From the NCBI RefSeq assembly GCF_031979925.1, contig NZ_DALZFB010000011.1, positions 1 to 64,000 of the forward strand: a DNA stretch of 64,000 nt. The letters run 5' to 3'. Position 1 is the first letter of the stretch. Each line of letters opens with the position of its first letter. This document shows, piece after piece, positions 8,893-16,858 of this stretch. The position numbers and the translations under genes are program-made. Source of the DNA: Pseudescherichia sp031979925. GTDB taxonomy: Bacteria; Pseudomonadota; Gammaproteobacteria; Enterobacterales; Enterobacteriaceae. The notes below the pieces were generated by a model. The model was not told the DNA's origin. It did not search any database and was given only the letters and a program-made list of their open reading frames with translations.

Positions 8893-9297
8893 TTGACAGC
8901 AGTAACAATGCATTTAAACATTATCAATGGCCCAAAGCCATTACAGGTGGCAATACTTATGGCTCTCTCAACTATTATTAGCCATGATCCGGATACGTTT
9001 ATCGCGGCTTTTGCTGGCAGTATCATTTTTGTGGTTTCTGCTATCGATTTTGCCGTCTGGGCACGGGTACTCTTGTTCGCCGCTTCGATGATGATTGGCC
9101 TGATCTGTTCAGAGTTCTGTGCCCAGGTATTATCTCAATTAAGCAGTAAGCTGCTGGGACTTGGGCTTGATGTGCCGCCCGTGGTTGGGGCGGTCGTCAG
9201 CGCGGCGGCGGCGGTTCGATTACTCATGTACCTAACTACTCGGCCTAAAAAGGCTGGGTCAATTTTTGATCATAACTTTAGAAAAGGTGAAAAATGA
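8893..9297 (+). CDS. Putative phage-type holin, first of an overlapping pair
   Basis: A small membrane protein (134 residues from TTG 8893, or 129 from ATG 8908) with about three hydrophobic helices: residues 18-34 (LQVAILMALSTII), 38-80 (two segments around AGSIIFVVSAIDFAVWARVLL), and 93-115 (PPVVGAVVSAAAAVRLLMYL). The pattern with a charged C-terminus (RPKKAGS...RKGEK) resembles putative phage holins, possibly the Phage_holin_8 family, from memory. Its stop overlaps the next start (ATGA at 9294-9297). The TTG start has GAAGGGG upstream; the choice of start is uncertain. No endolysin or spanin gene is nearby. Confidence 0.6.
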   Translation: MTAVTMHLNIINGPKPLQVAILMALSTIISHDPDTFIAAFAGSIIFVVSAIDFAVWARVLLFAASMMIGLICSEFCAQVLSQLSSKLLGLGLDVPPVVGAVVSAAAAVRLLMYLTTRPKKAGSIFDHNFRKGEK

Positions 9298-9587
9298 GCA
9301 TTCTCTATTTTAGCTACGTGATTAATATTATTTCCGCAGGGCTGATTATAGCTAAAATTGTCTTTACCTGTGTGGTTCATTCATCGCATCACCCCGCTTA
9401 CTCCTGGATGACATGGGCGCTGGCCGTGGCCTGCAGCGCCCTTATCGTATGGATCTTTCATGGTCATTTCAAACTCGCCGAGCTGGCGCAGATGGTTATC
9501 AATATTCTTTTTTGCATCGCTATATTTTCTGTTGATGGCGATCTGGCTTTTTTAATCAAAGGAAAAAGGAATAAAGTGAACATATGA
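9294..9587 (+). CDS. Putative 3TM phage holin, second of the pair
   Basis: The 97-residue protein has three predicted membrane helices: residues about 7-27, 38-54 and 67-83. The arrangement (helix, helix near WMTWALAV, a loop with FHGHFKLAELAQMVIN, a third helix LFCIAIFSVDGDLA, then a basic tail KGKRNK) matches my recollection of the 3TM holin family (Phage_holin_3 type) from prophage lysis cassettes. Start and upstream stop overlap by ATGA, so both holin-like proteins are made together. In prophages such pairs precede a lysozyme gene; here the next gene is an unrelated 208-residue protein. Confidence 0.6.
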   Translation: MSILYFSYVINIISAGLIIAKIVFTCVVHSSHHPAYSWMTWALAVACSALIVWIFHGHFKLAELAQMVINILFCIAIFSVDGDLAFLIKGKRNKVNI

Positions 9588-9812
9588 AACCTGACTCTAT
9601 GTGAAAACATAATGATAACTACTTAATCTCCTGCTTTCAATGTATAAAGTTTCCTGCTATGACACGCTAAGATGCGTTGCGTTTAAATTATATGTTTACA
9701 GTGATGGTTTTTTGTAATTAATGTTTTTCATGTATACATTCAAGAAATGTTTCCTGATAAAACCATTAGGTATCCGCGAGTGTTTTACTATTTAGATAAA
9801 GGTGATAAATGA

Positions 9813-10439
9813 ATGAATATCCATCACGATATATTTTATCATCATGGTAACATTTTAGTGCTGATTTGTGATGTTTCTGAGATTACTGGTCAATCAACAA
9901 TAAAGGTTATCGAAAATGGGTATATTCATGATATCTATTGTTGTGAGTACCCTATTCAGGATGTCAGGTTTGTTCAGGAGCAGGTAACAAACACAATTAT
10001 GATTACATGGCTGGCGCGATTAGATGGGCGGCATAAACATTCTGGAACTTATCTGCTCAGCTTCGACGAAAATTTTGTTACCAGGCGGGTCGATCTGTTG
10101 CAGTCAGACTTTTCAGAGGTAGAAAACAATACGTTGCCTATAGTCATACAGTTTGACAATGTTTTACTGCTGTCACAGATCAGTCTTGCGAAAGGGCGGG
10201 TAAGCCTTAGCCTGTATGATATTAAAACGCTACGAGAGAACTGTCCGGTAACGCTGATTAAAGAGTGTGTGAGCTATGATTTTTTTCACCATCCAGAGAA
10301 GGCTGAGAGAAAATTTAATGCTACTAAGATAGCGGCTAATGAAGCAGTCATTATGTTCTATAACGAGTTTGAACATCGCAGTTTTTATCGTTATACAGTG
10401 GGGATCACCAATAGCATCAAAAAAATTACTTACAAATAA
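9813..10439 (+). CDS. Hypothetical protein, 208 residues, downstream of holin pair
   Basis: I do not recognise this protein. It begins MNIHHDIFYHHGN, has no signal peptide or membrane helix, and is rich in alternating hydrophobic residues (for example NILVLICDVSEI, YTVGITNSIKKI), suggesting a mostly beta fold. It has a clear ribosome site (AAAGGTG, 8 bp before ATG). It lies 225 bp after the second holin-like gene in the same AT-rich islet, and could be a secreted cargo, an immunity protein or unrelated. A hairpin at 10537-10561 follows. Confidence 0.6.
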   Translation: MNIHHDIFYHHGNILVLICDVSEITGQSTIKVIENGYIHDIYCCEYPIQDVRFVQEQVTNTIMITWLARLDGRHKHSGTYLLSFDENFVTRRVDLLQSDFSEVENNTLPIVIQFDNVLLLSQISLAKGRVSLSLYDIKTLRENCPVTLIKECVSYDFFHHPEKAERKFNATKIAANEAVIMFYNEFEHRSFYRYTVGITNSIKKITYK

Positions 10440-10536
10440 TACGTCAGTTCAAGTGTCTCATTTTGGACTTTATTATAACCCTGTATTGGTAAATAATATT
10501 GACAGGATTTATAGAATAACGAGCAGCAGTGTTCAC

Positions 10537-10561
10537 GCCAGACCTGCAAGGCAGGCCTGGC
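10537..10561. terminator. Hairpin between convergent genes (possible terminator)
   Basis: The stem GCCAG-A-CCTGC / GCAGG-C-CTGGC with an AAG loop sits between the convergent 208-residue gene and the GNAT gene. No T run follows on either strand, so termination would be weak or Rho-assisted. Confidence 0.4.
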
Positions 10562-10569
10562 TATAAGAT

Positions 10570-11049
10570 TTATTTTTCTGCAAATTTCAGCAAGGCATCG
10601 CCATCCAGCCGGTAGCGTACCCACTCGCTCTGCGGTAGCGCACCAATGCTGAGGTAAAAATCAATAGAGGGCTGGTTCCAGTCAAGGACGCTCCACTCCA
10701 GGCGTCCGCACTGGCGCGTCACCGCGCACTGGGCAATATATTTCAGCAGCGCTTTGCCCGCGCCTTTGCCGCGGTACTCTGGCGAAACGTAGAGATCTTC
10801 CATATAGATGCCGTTACGCCCAAGCCAGGTGGAGTAGCTGGTGAAGAAAACGGCATAGCCCAACGTTTTACCGTCAATTTCACAGATCAGTGCTTCGGTT
10901 TTGCTTTCAGTATCAAACAGCGTTTTGCCGATCTCTTCTGGGGTCGTCACCACCTCTTCAGGTGCTTTCTCATACACTGCCAGCTCGTAAATCATATCGT
11001 AAATAGCGTTAACGTCTGTCGGGAGGGCCTGGCGAATCGTGATACTCAT
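10570..11049 (-). CDS. GNAT family N-acetyltransferase (SSAT-like)
   Basis: A 159-residue GCN5-related acetyltransferase that transfers acetyl from acetyl-CoA to an amine. The acetyl-CoA loop is RGKGAGKA at residues 93-100, preceded by the strand MEDLYVSPEYRG and followed by the NQPSIDFYLSIGA segment near the C-terminus. The overall pattern resembles diamine/polyamine acetyltransferases (SSAT-like); the substrate is not shown by the sequence. The frame is open to 11064, but the ATG at 11049 follows AGGAAAACGG, so I start there. It is divergent from the LysR gene at 11154. Confidence 0.88.
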   Translation of the reverse strand: MSITIRQALPTDVNAIYDMIYELAVYEKAPEEVVTTPEEIGKTLFDTESKTEALICEIDGKTLGYAVFFTSYSTWLGRNGIYMEDLYVSPEYRGKGAGKALLKYIAQCAVTRQCGRLEWSVLDWNQPSIDFYLSIGALPQSEWVRYRLDGDALLKFAEK

Positions 11050-11153
11050 CCGTTTTCCTGTCATCTTATGTAGGTGGTCAAATTGATGATGCCTAGCATA
11101 AGCGTTATTCTAAAAAGAATTAAGTGCAATGAAATCACGGATCGTTGAATATT

Positions 11154-12068
11154 ATGCATTCTGCCTTACGGCGTCTCGATTTAAACCTGCTGCCCGTGTT
11201 CGATGCCGTCTTTCGTCACGGCTCGGTCAGGCTGGCCGCAGATGAGCTGGCAATGAGCACTTCAGCACTCAGTCACGCGCTATCGCGGCTGCGGATAGCC
11301 TTAAACGATCCGCTTTTCTACCGGGAAGGACACCGCATGTGCCCCAGCGTATATGCCTCCCAACTCGCTCCGTCTGTGGCTTCAGCACTAAACTCGCTTA
11401 ATTTACAGCTTACCCCGCAGCCGAAATTCGATCCTGCTGCCAGCTCCGACTGCTTGCAGATTGCAATCACGGATTTTACCGCATTCACTATTTTTCCCAT
11501 TCTGATATCCAGGCTACAGCGCGATGCGCCCGGGCTGCGCTTTGAGCTACGCTATCTGCCCCATAGCCCGGCGCTAACGGAGTTGCTGGCAGGGGAGGTC
11601 GATCTGGCGTTGGGGTTCAGTACGTCTGACGAACTAAAGCAGCCGGAGCTGGATGAGATTAGCTGGCTTGAAGATGAGTACGTGGTCATCAGTAATCATA
11701 AACGGTCCCAACTCACTCTTGAGACCTACCTTGCTGCCCGTCATCTGGTCGTCACACCGTGGAATGAGAGGCAGGGGGTTCTGGATCTTCAGCTGGCGCA
11801 GATGGGACATACGCGTCAGGTAACGATTAAAACGCCCTCGATGCTCAGCGCCCCCTTTATTGTCGCTGAAAGCGATCTGCTCATGGCACTCCCAAGGCTG
11901 GCGGCTGAGCGTGTTGCCCAGATGGCAGGCGTTAAGATCTTCGCGCTGCCGTTTAACGTGCCTCCGTTTGAGGTGAAGATCTACTCCCATAAACGAAGCG
12001 GTAAGCGCGGCGCGACAGACTGGCTCAAAGGTGTGTTGCAGACTCTGGCGATATCTGGCGTGGAATGA
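11154..12068 (+). CDS. LysR family transcriptional regulator
   Basis: A 304-residue LysR-type regulator. Residues about 7-65 form the winged helix (RRLDLNLLPVFDAVFRHGSV, AADELAMSTSALSHALSRLR, then DPLFYREGHRM), typical of the LeuO/NodD-like subgroup. Residues 90-300 form the periplasmic-binding-protein-like effector domain. The frame can be read from TTG 11145, but ATG 11154 is the more likely start. It is divergent from the GNAT gene, its likely target. It ends a few bases before the tRNA-Asn terminator, close to the left arm of the long inverted repeat. Confidence 0.88.
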   Translation: MHSALRRLDLNLLPVFDAVFRHGSVRLAADELAMSTSALSHALSRLRIALNDPLFYREGHRMCPSVYASQLAPSVASALNSLNLQLTPQPKFDPAASSDCLQIAITDFTAFTIFPILISRLQRDAPGLRFELRYLPHSPALTELLAGEVDLALGFSTSDELKQPELDEISWLEDEYVVISNHKRSQLTLETYLAARHLVVTPWNERQGVLDLQLAQMGHTRQVTIKTPSMLSAPFIVAESDLLMALPRLAAERVAQMAGVKIFALPFNVPPFEVKIYSHKRSGKRGATDWLKGVLQTLAISGVE

Positions 12069-12076
12069 AAAGCAAA

Positions 12077-12098
12077 AAGCCCGCTAAAAAGCGGGCTT
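12077..12098 (-). terminator. tRNA-Asn terminator (left copy)
   Basis: AAGCCCGCT / AGCGGGCTT with an AAAA loop, followed by TTTTTGCTTTTC on the minus strand. It may also stop the LysR gene transcribed from the left. Confidence 0.85.
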
Positions 12099-12106
12099 CT
12101 TAAATT

Positions 12107-12182
12107 TGGCTCCTCTGACTGGACTCGAACCAGTGACATACGGATTAACAGTCCGCCGTTCTACCGACTGAACTACAGAGGA
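12107..12182 (-). tRNA. asnW: tRNA-Asn(GUU)
   Basis: The 76-nt minus-strand gene begins TCCTCTGTAGTTCAGTCGG, has the anticodon stem-loop GGCGGACTGTTAATCCG with anticodon GTT, the T arm CACTGGTTCGAGTCC and an encoded CCA. In E. coli two tRNA-Asn genes (asnW and asnU) flank yeeO in the same inverted manner; the symbol is by that position. Confidence 0.95.
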
Positions 12183-12200
12183 ATCGTGTGAACGCAGCGA

Positions 12201-12228
12201 ATATTAGCGGCATAAAAATTTTTGTCAA
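12201..12228 (-). promoter_or_regulatory. Promoter of left tRNA-Asn
   Basis: The -35 TTGACA (12228-12223) and -10 TAATAT (12206-12201) are 16 bp apart on the minus strand, about 20 bp before the tRNA 5' end. Confidence 0.75.
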
Positions 12229-12388
12229 ACCCCATTTTAATCAACAGGGTTCGTCTGCTGCTTCTCTCACCACTCTGATGCTTTTCGCAACAAAATCTGC
12301 GCAAAATACTTTGCAGGATCGGCATTTCTCCCTCATCATTTGAAATGAAGTTTCAACTTTCTCTCTCGCACTCTCGCTAAGGTCCATT

Positions 12389-13822
12389 TTGAACGTCACT
12401 GCCGCTCTACGACAGGCCGTCGTGCGCACGTCCTGGTATAAAAAACGTAATAGTTACCGAGTTCTTTTTTGGCGTGAGATCACTCCGCTGGCGGTACCTA
12501 TTTTTCTCGAAAATACCTGCGTACTGCTGATGGGGGTGCTTAGCACCTTTCTGGTCAGCTGGTTGGGTAAAGAGGCGATGGCAGGCGTAGGCCTTGCCGA
12601 TAGCTTCAATATGGTAGTGATGGCATTCTTCGCCGCGATTGACCTTGGGACCACAGTGGTTGTCGCCTTCAGCCTGGGCAAGCGCGATCGGCGGCGGGCA
12701 CGGGCCGCAGCGCGACAGTCGCTGGTGATCATGACCCTTTTTGCGGCGGTACTTGCGGCGGTAATTCACTACTTTGGCGCGCAGATTATTGACGTTGTCG
12801 CAGGCGAGGCGACGCCGGAGGTCAAAGCGCTGGCGCTGACCTATCTGGAGCTGACGGTGCTTAGCTATCCGGCGGCAGCGATTGCCCTGATCGGCAGCGG
12901 GGCGCTGCGCGGGGCAGGGAATACCAAAATCCCGCTGTTGATTAACGGCGGCATGAACATTCTCAACATCATTATCAGTAGCGCACTGATCTACGGCGTC
13001 TTCTCCTGGCCTGGTCTGGGGTTTGCTGGAGCCGGACTGGGTTTGACCATCTCCCGCTATATCGGTGCGATAGCCATCATTTGGGTGCTGATGATCGGTT
13101 TTAACCCGGCGCTGCGCATCACGCTCAAAAGCTACTTTAAGCCGCTTAACTTCGCCATTATCTGGGAGGTGATGGGGATTGGCGTTCCGGCCAGCATTGA
13201 GTCAGTGCTTTTTAACAGCGGCAAACTGCTGACGCAGATCTTTGTAGCGGGGATGGGTACTAACGTTATCGCCGGTAACTTTATCGCCTTCTCCGTGGCG
13301 GCATTAATCAACCTGCCGGGGAATGCGCTCGGCTCTGCCTCCACGATCATCACCGGCCGGCGGCTGGGTAAAGGGCAGATCGGCCAGGCCGAACGGCAGT
13401 TACGTCATGTCTTTTGGCTTTCGACTATTGGCCTGACCTGCATCGCCTGGTTCAGCGCGCCGTTTGCAGGCCTGCTGGCCTCGTTTTATACCCCGGAGTC
13501 GGATGTGCAAGAGGTTGTGAAAATTCTGCTCTGGCTTAACGCCGCCTTTATGCCGATCTGGGCAGCCTCGTGGGTGCTGCCGGCAGGGCAGAAGGGCGCG
13601 CGTGACGCTCGCTTTGCAATGTGGGTCTCCATGCTTGGTATGTGGGGCTGCCGGGTGGTTGCAGGTTATACGCTGGGCGTGGTGCTGGGGATGGGCGTAG
13701 TCGGCGTCTGGCTGGGAATGTTCCTCGACTGGGCAGTGCGCGGGGTGCTTTTCTACTGGCGTATGATCAGCGGCCGCTGGCTATGGAAATATCCGCGTGC
13801 CAAACGGCAAAAGGCACAGTAA
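12389..13822 (+). CDS. yeeO: YeeO, MATE family flavin exporter
   Basis: A 12-helix inner-membrane MATE transporter. E. coli YeeO exports FMN and FAD and dipeptides. The sequence shows two six-helix halves, the first starting PLAVPIFLENTCVLLMG and the second near VMGIGVPASIESVLFNS, and the typical GALRGAGNTKIPLLINGG motif at about residues 170-190. It is enclosed by inverted tRNA-Asn genes, as in E. coli. It is read from TTG 12389 (AAGG upstream), giving 477 residues, shorter at the N-terminus than my recollection of the annotated E. coli protein; an ATG start is not available without losing the first helix, so the start is uncertain. Confidence 0.88.
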   Translation: MNVTAALRQAVVRTSWYKKRNSYRVLFWREITPLAVPIFLENTCVLLMGVLSTFLVSWLGKEAMAGVGLADSFNMVVMAFFAAIDLGTTVVVAFSLGKRDRRRARAAARQSLVIMTLFAAVLAAVIHYFGAQIIDVVAGEATPEVKALALTYLELTVLSYPAAAIALIGSGALRGAGNTKIPLLINGGMNILNIIISSALIYGVFSWPGLGFAGAGLGLTISRYIGAIAIIWVLMIGFNPALRITLKSYFKPLNFAIIWEVMGIGVPASIESVLFNSGKLLTQIFVAGMGTNVIAGNFIAFSVAALINLPGNALGSASTIITGRRLGKGQIGQAERQLRHVFWLSTIGLTCIAWFSAPFAGLLASFYTPESDVQEVVKILLWLNAAFMPIWAASWVLPAGQKGARDARFAMWVSMLGMWGCRVVAGYTLGVVLGMGVVGVWLGMFLDWAVRGVLFYWRMISGRWLWKYPRAKRQKAQ

Positions 13823-13897
13823 ATCATCGCGACGTTGCTGTTTTTTGTGCGGTCTGGGGAATAATTGGGCAATCGGACGATTTTTTTAAATCACCCT

Positions 13898-13926
13898 TTG
13901 ACAAGCCCCATTCCCGCCGTTAATAT
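13898..13926 (+). promoter_or_regulatory. Promoter of right tRNA-Asn
   Basis: TTGACA (13898-13903) and TAATAT (13921-13926) are 17 bp apart, 18 bp before the tRNA 5' end. The expected transcription start coincides with the outer edge of the inverted repeat. Confidence 0.8.
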
Positions 13927-13944
13927 TCGCCCCGTTCACACGAT

Positions 13945-14020
13945 TCCTCTGTAGTTCAGTCGGTAGAACGGCGGACTGTTAATCCGTATGTCACTGGTTC
14001 GAGTCCAGTCAGAGGAGCCA
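13945..14020 (+). tRNA. asnU: tRNA-Asn(GUU)
   Basis: Same 76-nt sequence as the gene at 12107-12182 on the other strand, with anticodon GTT and encoded CCA. tRNA-Asn genes are known integration sites of the Yersinia high-pathogenicity island, but no integrase gene is next to either copy here. Confidence 0.95.
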
Positions 14021-14028
14021 AATTTAAG

Positions 14029-14060
14029 AAGCCCGCTTTTTAGCGGGCTTTTTGCTTTTC
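14029..14060 (+). terminator. tRNA-Asn terminator (right copy)
   Basis: AAGCCCGCT / AGCGGGCTT with a TTTT loop, followed by TTTGCTTTTC. It overlaps the 3' side of amn and may act on both strands. Confidence 0.85.
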
Positions 14061-14063
14061 TGC

Positions 14064-15518
14064 TTACCGGAATGGCGGCTCGTTAAAGGTCCGCAGCTTA
14101 CGCGAGTGCAGGCGGTCGCCTTCGGCGCGCAGTAGGTCAATCGCCCGGATCCCAATCTGCAAGTGCTCGGAAATAGCGCCTTCGTAAAAACGGTTTGCCT
14201 GCCCCGGCAGCTTGATTTCGCCATGCAGCGGCTTATCGGAGACGCAAAGCAGGGTGCCGTACGGCACGCGGAAGCGGTAGCCCTGGGCGGCGATGGTGGC
14301 GCTTTCCATATCGATTGCTACCGCACGGCTCAGGTTAAAACGCAGGGCCGAGGCGCTATAGCGCAACTCCCAATTACGATCGTCAGTGGTCACCACCGTC
14401 CCGGTACGCAGCCGCTGTTTCACCTCCTCACCGGGCATACCGCTGACCACCTTGGTGGCGTCATAGAGCGCGCGCTGCACTTCGGCAATGCTCGGGATCG
14501 GGATATCCGGCGGCAGCACGGCGTCCAGCACATGATCGTCGCGCAGGTAAGCATGCGCCAGCACGTAATCGCCAATAGACTGACTTTCACGCAGGCCGCC
14601 ACAGTGACCAATCATTAGCCATAAAGCGGGGCGCAGTACGGCAAGGTGATCGCAGATGGTTTTGGCATTCGACGGGCCAACACCAATATTCACCAGCGTA
14701 ATACCCTCCCCATCGGCGGTGATCAGATGCCAGGCGGGCATCTGGTGCTTTTTCCAGGCCAGATCGGAAATAGCCTCTTCCGGGGCTTCTGTCTCGGCGG
14801 TGATCCAGACTCCGCCCGCGCAGGAGAGCGCAATATAGGGGCTGTCGGGATCGAGGATCTGGCTACAGCCCCAGCGCACAAACTCATCCACGTAGCGGGT
14901 ATAGTTGGTAAACAGCACGAAGGGCTGGAAGTGCTCAACGGGCGTACCGGTATAGTGACGCAGGCGAGCCAGTGAGAAATCGACCCGACGGGCGTCAAAG
15001 TGTGACAGCGGGTAGAGTTCGGTTGGGTGAAACAGACCGTCAGCGGTCTCATCGCCAATCTGTGCCAGCTCAGTGGTCGGGAAGTGGCGGGTCAGTCCCG
15101 CGCTCATGGAGCGATCCAGGGTTAACGCTGAGCCATCAATCACGTAGGGGTAGGGGATCTCATGCTGGGATGGCCCTACGTCAATCACGGCCCCATAGTC
15201 ATTGTAGAGCAGGGTTAACTGCTCCAGCAGGTAGGAGCGAAACAGTCCTGGGCGCGTGATGGTAGTGGTGTAGCGACCCGAGTGAGTAAAGCGGCCGTAG
15301 GCGCGGGTTTTTGGCGGATTGGTGGTATTGCCGTCCCAGGAGACCGACAGCTCAGGATAGACAAACTTGCCCTGAGCACGCGTCAGGGTATCGGGTAGCG
15401 TACCCTCTTCAATAAATGCTCCGATGGCGTCGCGGAGTGCGTTCACCGACTGCTCATAGAGCGCGTCAAGCTTCTCCAACGCCTGCTCCGGCGTCAGACC
15501 TTCGCCCTTGTTATACAT
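14064..15518 (-). CDS. amn: Amn, AMP nucleosidase
   Basis: AMP nucleosidase hydrolyses AMP to adenine and ribose 5-phosphate and so helps control adenylate pools. The N-terminal regulatory domain (residues 1-170) is followed by the uridine-phosphorylase-like catalytic domain. Visible blocks include TRAYGRFTHSG, QHEIPYPYVIDG, LVNIGVGPSNAKT, MIGHCGGLRES and AVAIDMESATIAAQGYRF. The frame is open to 15554, but ATG 15518 sits 6 bp after AAGGAG and gives 484 residues, the E. coli length. The amn-asn-yeeO-asn group is the E. coli 44-min order, here moved next to pykF. Confidence 0.96.
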   Translation of the reverse strand: MYNKGEGLTPEQALEKLDALYEQSVNALRDAIGAFIEEGTLPDTLTRAQGKFVYPELSVSWDGNTTNPPKTRAYGRFTHSGRYTTTITRPGLFRSYLLEQLTLLYNDYGAVIDVGPSQHEIPYPYVIDGSALTLDRSMSAGLTRHFPTTELAQIGDETADGLFHPTELYPLSHFDARRVDFSLARLRHYTGTPVEHFQPFVLFTNYTRYVDEFVRWGCSQILDPDSPYIALSCAGGVWITAETEAPEEAISDLAWKKHQMPAWHLITADGEGITLVNIGVGPSNAKTICDHLAVLRPALWLMIGHCGGLRESQSIGDYVLAHAYLRDDHVLDAVLPPDIPIPSIAEVQRALYDATKVVSGMPGEEVKQRLRTGTVVTTDDRNWELRYSASALRFNLSRAVAIDMESATIAAQGYRFRVPYGTLLCVSDKPLHGEIKLPGQANRFYEGAISEHLQIGIRAIDLLRAEGDRLHSRKLRTFNEPPFR

Positions 15519-15661
15519 CATTATCTCCTTGTTCACGGGTGTGCTGACATACACGATAGTATGTCACACGAATGTGAAACAAAAGGGTGGGATAATTTCA
15601 TACTTTAACGTCTCCCAGGCTGCCTATACTCGTGGGACCGATCGTCGCCGGGTCTCTTTTA

Positions 15662-16828
15662 ATGTCGATAACAGAACGTCTTTTCGCTTTTCAGCATGGA
15701 AGCCAGAACATTGTAATCCCTCTCCTGCTCTGCATCCTCTCTCTGCCAAATCAGTACGCCTGGGGCTTCTATCCGCCAGATCCCCCTGCGGAGTGCAGCA
15801 GTAACCCAGACGATGCAGGGCGTGGACGCTGTCTGTTGGATCAGGTTTACCTGACGGGCGACGTATCAGCCGAAGCGGGCTTAGACAGAACGGCTTATCG
15901 GCAGCAGGCAGGCGCCGCGCTGGCACAGATCGAAGAGATGAAGGCACCTCCGGCCTGGCTGCTGACAGAGGCACGCTTCGCCTGGGCGTGGGCCAGCGAT
16001 CCGGATAATGGCGTCTTTATCGATTGGCAACGTGAAGAGGCGGACAGGCTGACCATTGCGCACTATCAGAAGGTCTGTTTTCCCCCCTACTCAGAGACGG
16101 TCAGCGTGGAGCGTGATATCGCCCAACTGATGTGCACCGTTGCCCGGCAGCGTATCCATCTGCTGGAACATGGCCTGAATCAAATCCAGCAGGATGGTGC
16201 CGGTATGAAGGCGTTGTTGGAATTTATCAAACGCTACCCTCTGCTGAAAAGCGATACGGGGCTGGATGAGGCTAACCTGCGGCAGGCGCGACGGTTAGTG
16301 GTACTCGGCCTGGGCTTTGCTACAGCCGAGCGTGCGGAAACACAGGCCAAACAGGCGGTAGGGCTGGCCTTTCTGATGCTCTCGGTTGCGCAGGCCCAGT
16401 TTGACCAGCCGGATCGCGAAGCGGTTGCCTTTGCTGCTGATATCGTGCAGCTCGTCGATCTTGCCAGACCTCAGGATCGTTCCCGTCAGGACTACAACAT
16501 CAAGCTGGTCATCCTAAGCCACCGTCTGGTTTCTGCAACGTTCCCGCCTGAAAGCCCAATCGTCGTCAATAGCAACCAGCTGCAGACGGACATGAATATT
16601 GATATCGCGTTGGATCCTGTCTATCCGCCCACCATGCGTAGCGCGGCGGCAGCTGAGGCGAAGATACTGGTAGACAATTTAACCCAGAACGCTCTACAGC
16701 AGAGAGAGTATGCCACGCAAAGAGAGCGGCTGGAGGTGGTGCAAACGCTCTTTGAGCGGCTGGAGCAGTATAAGCCAGAGCCGGAGCAGCACCCGGAGTT
16801 CGCCGCTGTCTGTCCCATTAACACATAA
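15662..16828 (+). CDS. Hypothetical exported protein, 388 residues
   Basis: I do not recognise this protein. From ATG 15662 it begins MSITERLFAFQHGSQNIVIP with a hydrophobic stretch (residues about 17-33) that fits a signal peptide, and a mature start near FYPPDPPAEC. The rest is helix-rich, with several cysteines (for example AECSSNPDDAGRGRC, YQKVCFPPYSET, AQLMCTVARQR) and a long C-terminal helix rich in Q, E and R. A longer frame from GTG 15632 is possible. It is divergent from amn and may share its control region. A hairpin follows at 16832-16852. Confidence 0.6.
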   Translation: MSITERLFAFQHGSQNIVIPLLLCILSLPNQYAWGFYPPDPPAECSSNPDDAGRGRCLLDQVYLTGDVSAEAGLDRTAYRQQAGAALAQIEEMKAPPAWLLTEARFAWAWASDPDNGVFIDWQREEADRLTIAHYQKVCFPPYSETVSVERDIAQLMCTVARQRIHLLEHGLNQIQQDGAGMKALLEFIKRYPLLKSDTGLDEANLRQARRLVVLGLGFATAERAETQAKQAVGLAFLMLSVAQAQFDQPDREAVAFAADIVQLVDLARPQDRSRQDYNIKLVILSHRLVSATFPPESPIVVNSNQLQTDMNIDIALDPVYPPTMRSAAAAEAKILVDNLTQNALQQREYATQRERLEVVQTLFERLEQYKPEPEQHPEFAAVCPINT

Positions 16829-16853
16829 AAAAACCGGCCAGAGCGGCCGGTTT
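16825..16853 (-). terminator. Terminator between convergent genes
   Basis: AACCGGCC / GGCCGGTT with a five-base loop. On the minus strand a run of seven T follows, so it mainly ends the small gene at 16859-16999; it may also act on the upstream plus-strand gene. Confidence 0.8.
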
Positions 16854-16858
16854 ATGCA

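Larger units (their letters stand above)
12067..12194. repeat. Left arm of 128-bp inverted repeat (tRNA-Asn unit)
   Basis: This arm is the exact reverse complement of 13933-14060 as read base by base at both ends and across the tRNA gene. It covers the tRNA-Asn terminator, the tRNA gene and the leader up to about its transcription start. Only the promoter -35/-10 spacers differ outside the repeat. Confidence 0.9.
13933..14060. repeat. Right arm of 128-bp inverted repeat (tRNA-Asn unit)
   Basis: Reverse complement of 12067-12194. It covers the leader, the tRNA-Asn gene and its terminator. The two arms enclose yeeO and could recombine to invert it. Confidence 0.9.

Noticed and set aside
8893..10439. 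Intact prophage
   Set aside because: Only holin-like genes are present; no integrase, terminase, capsid, tail or lysozyme gene nearby.
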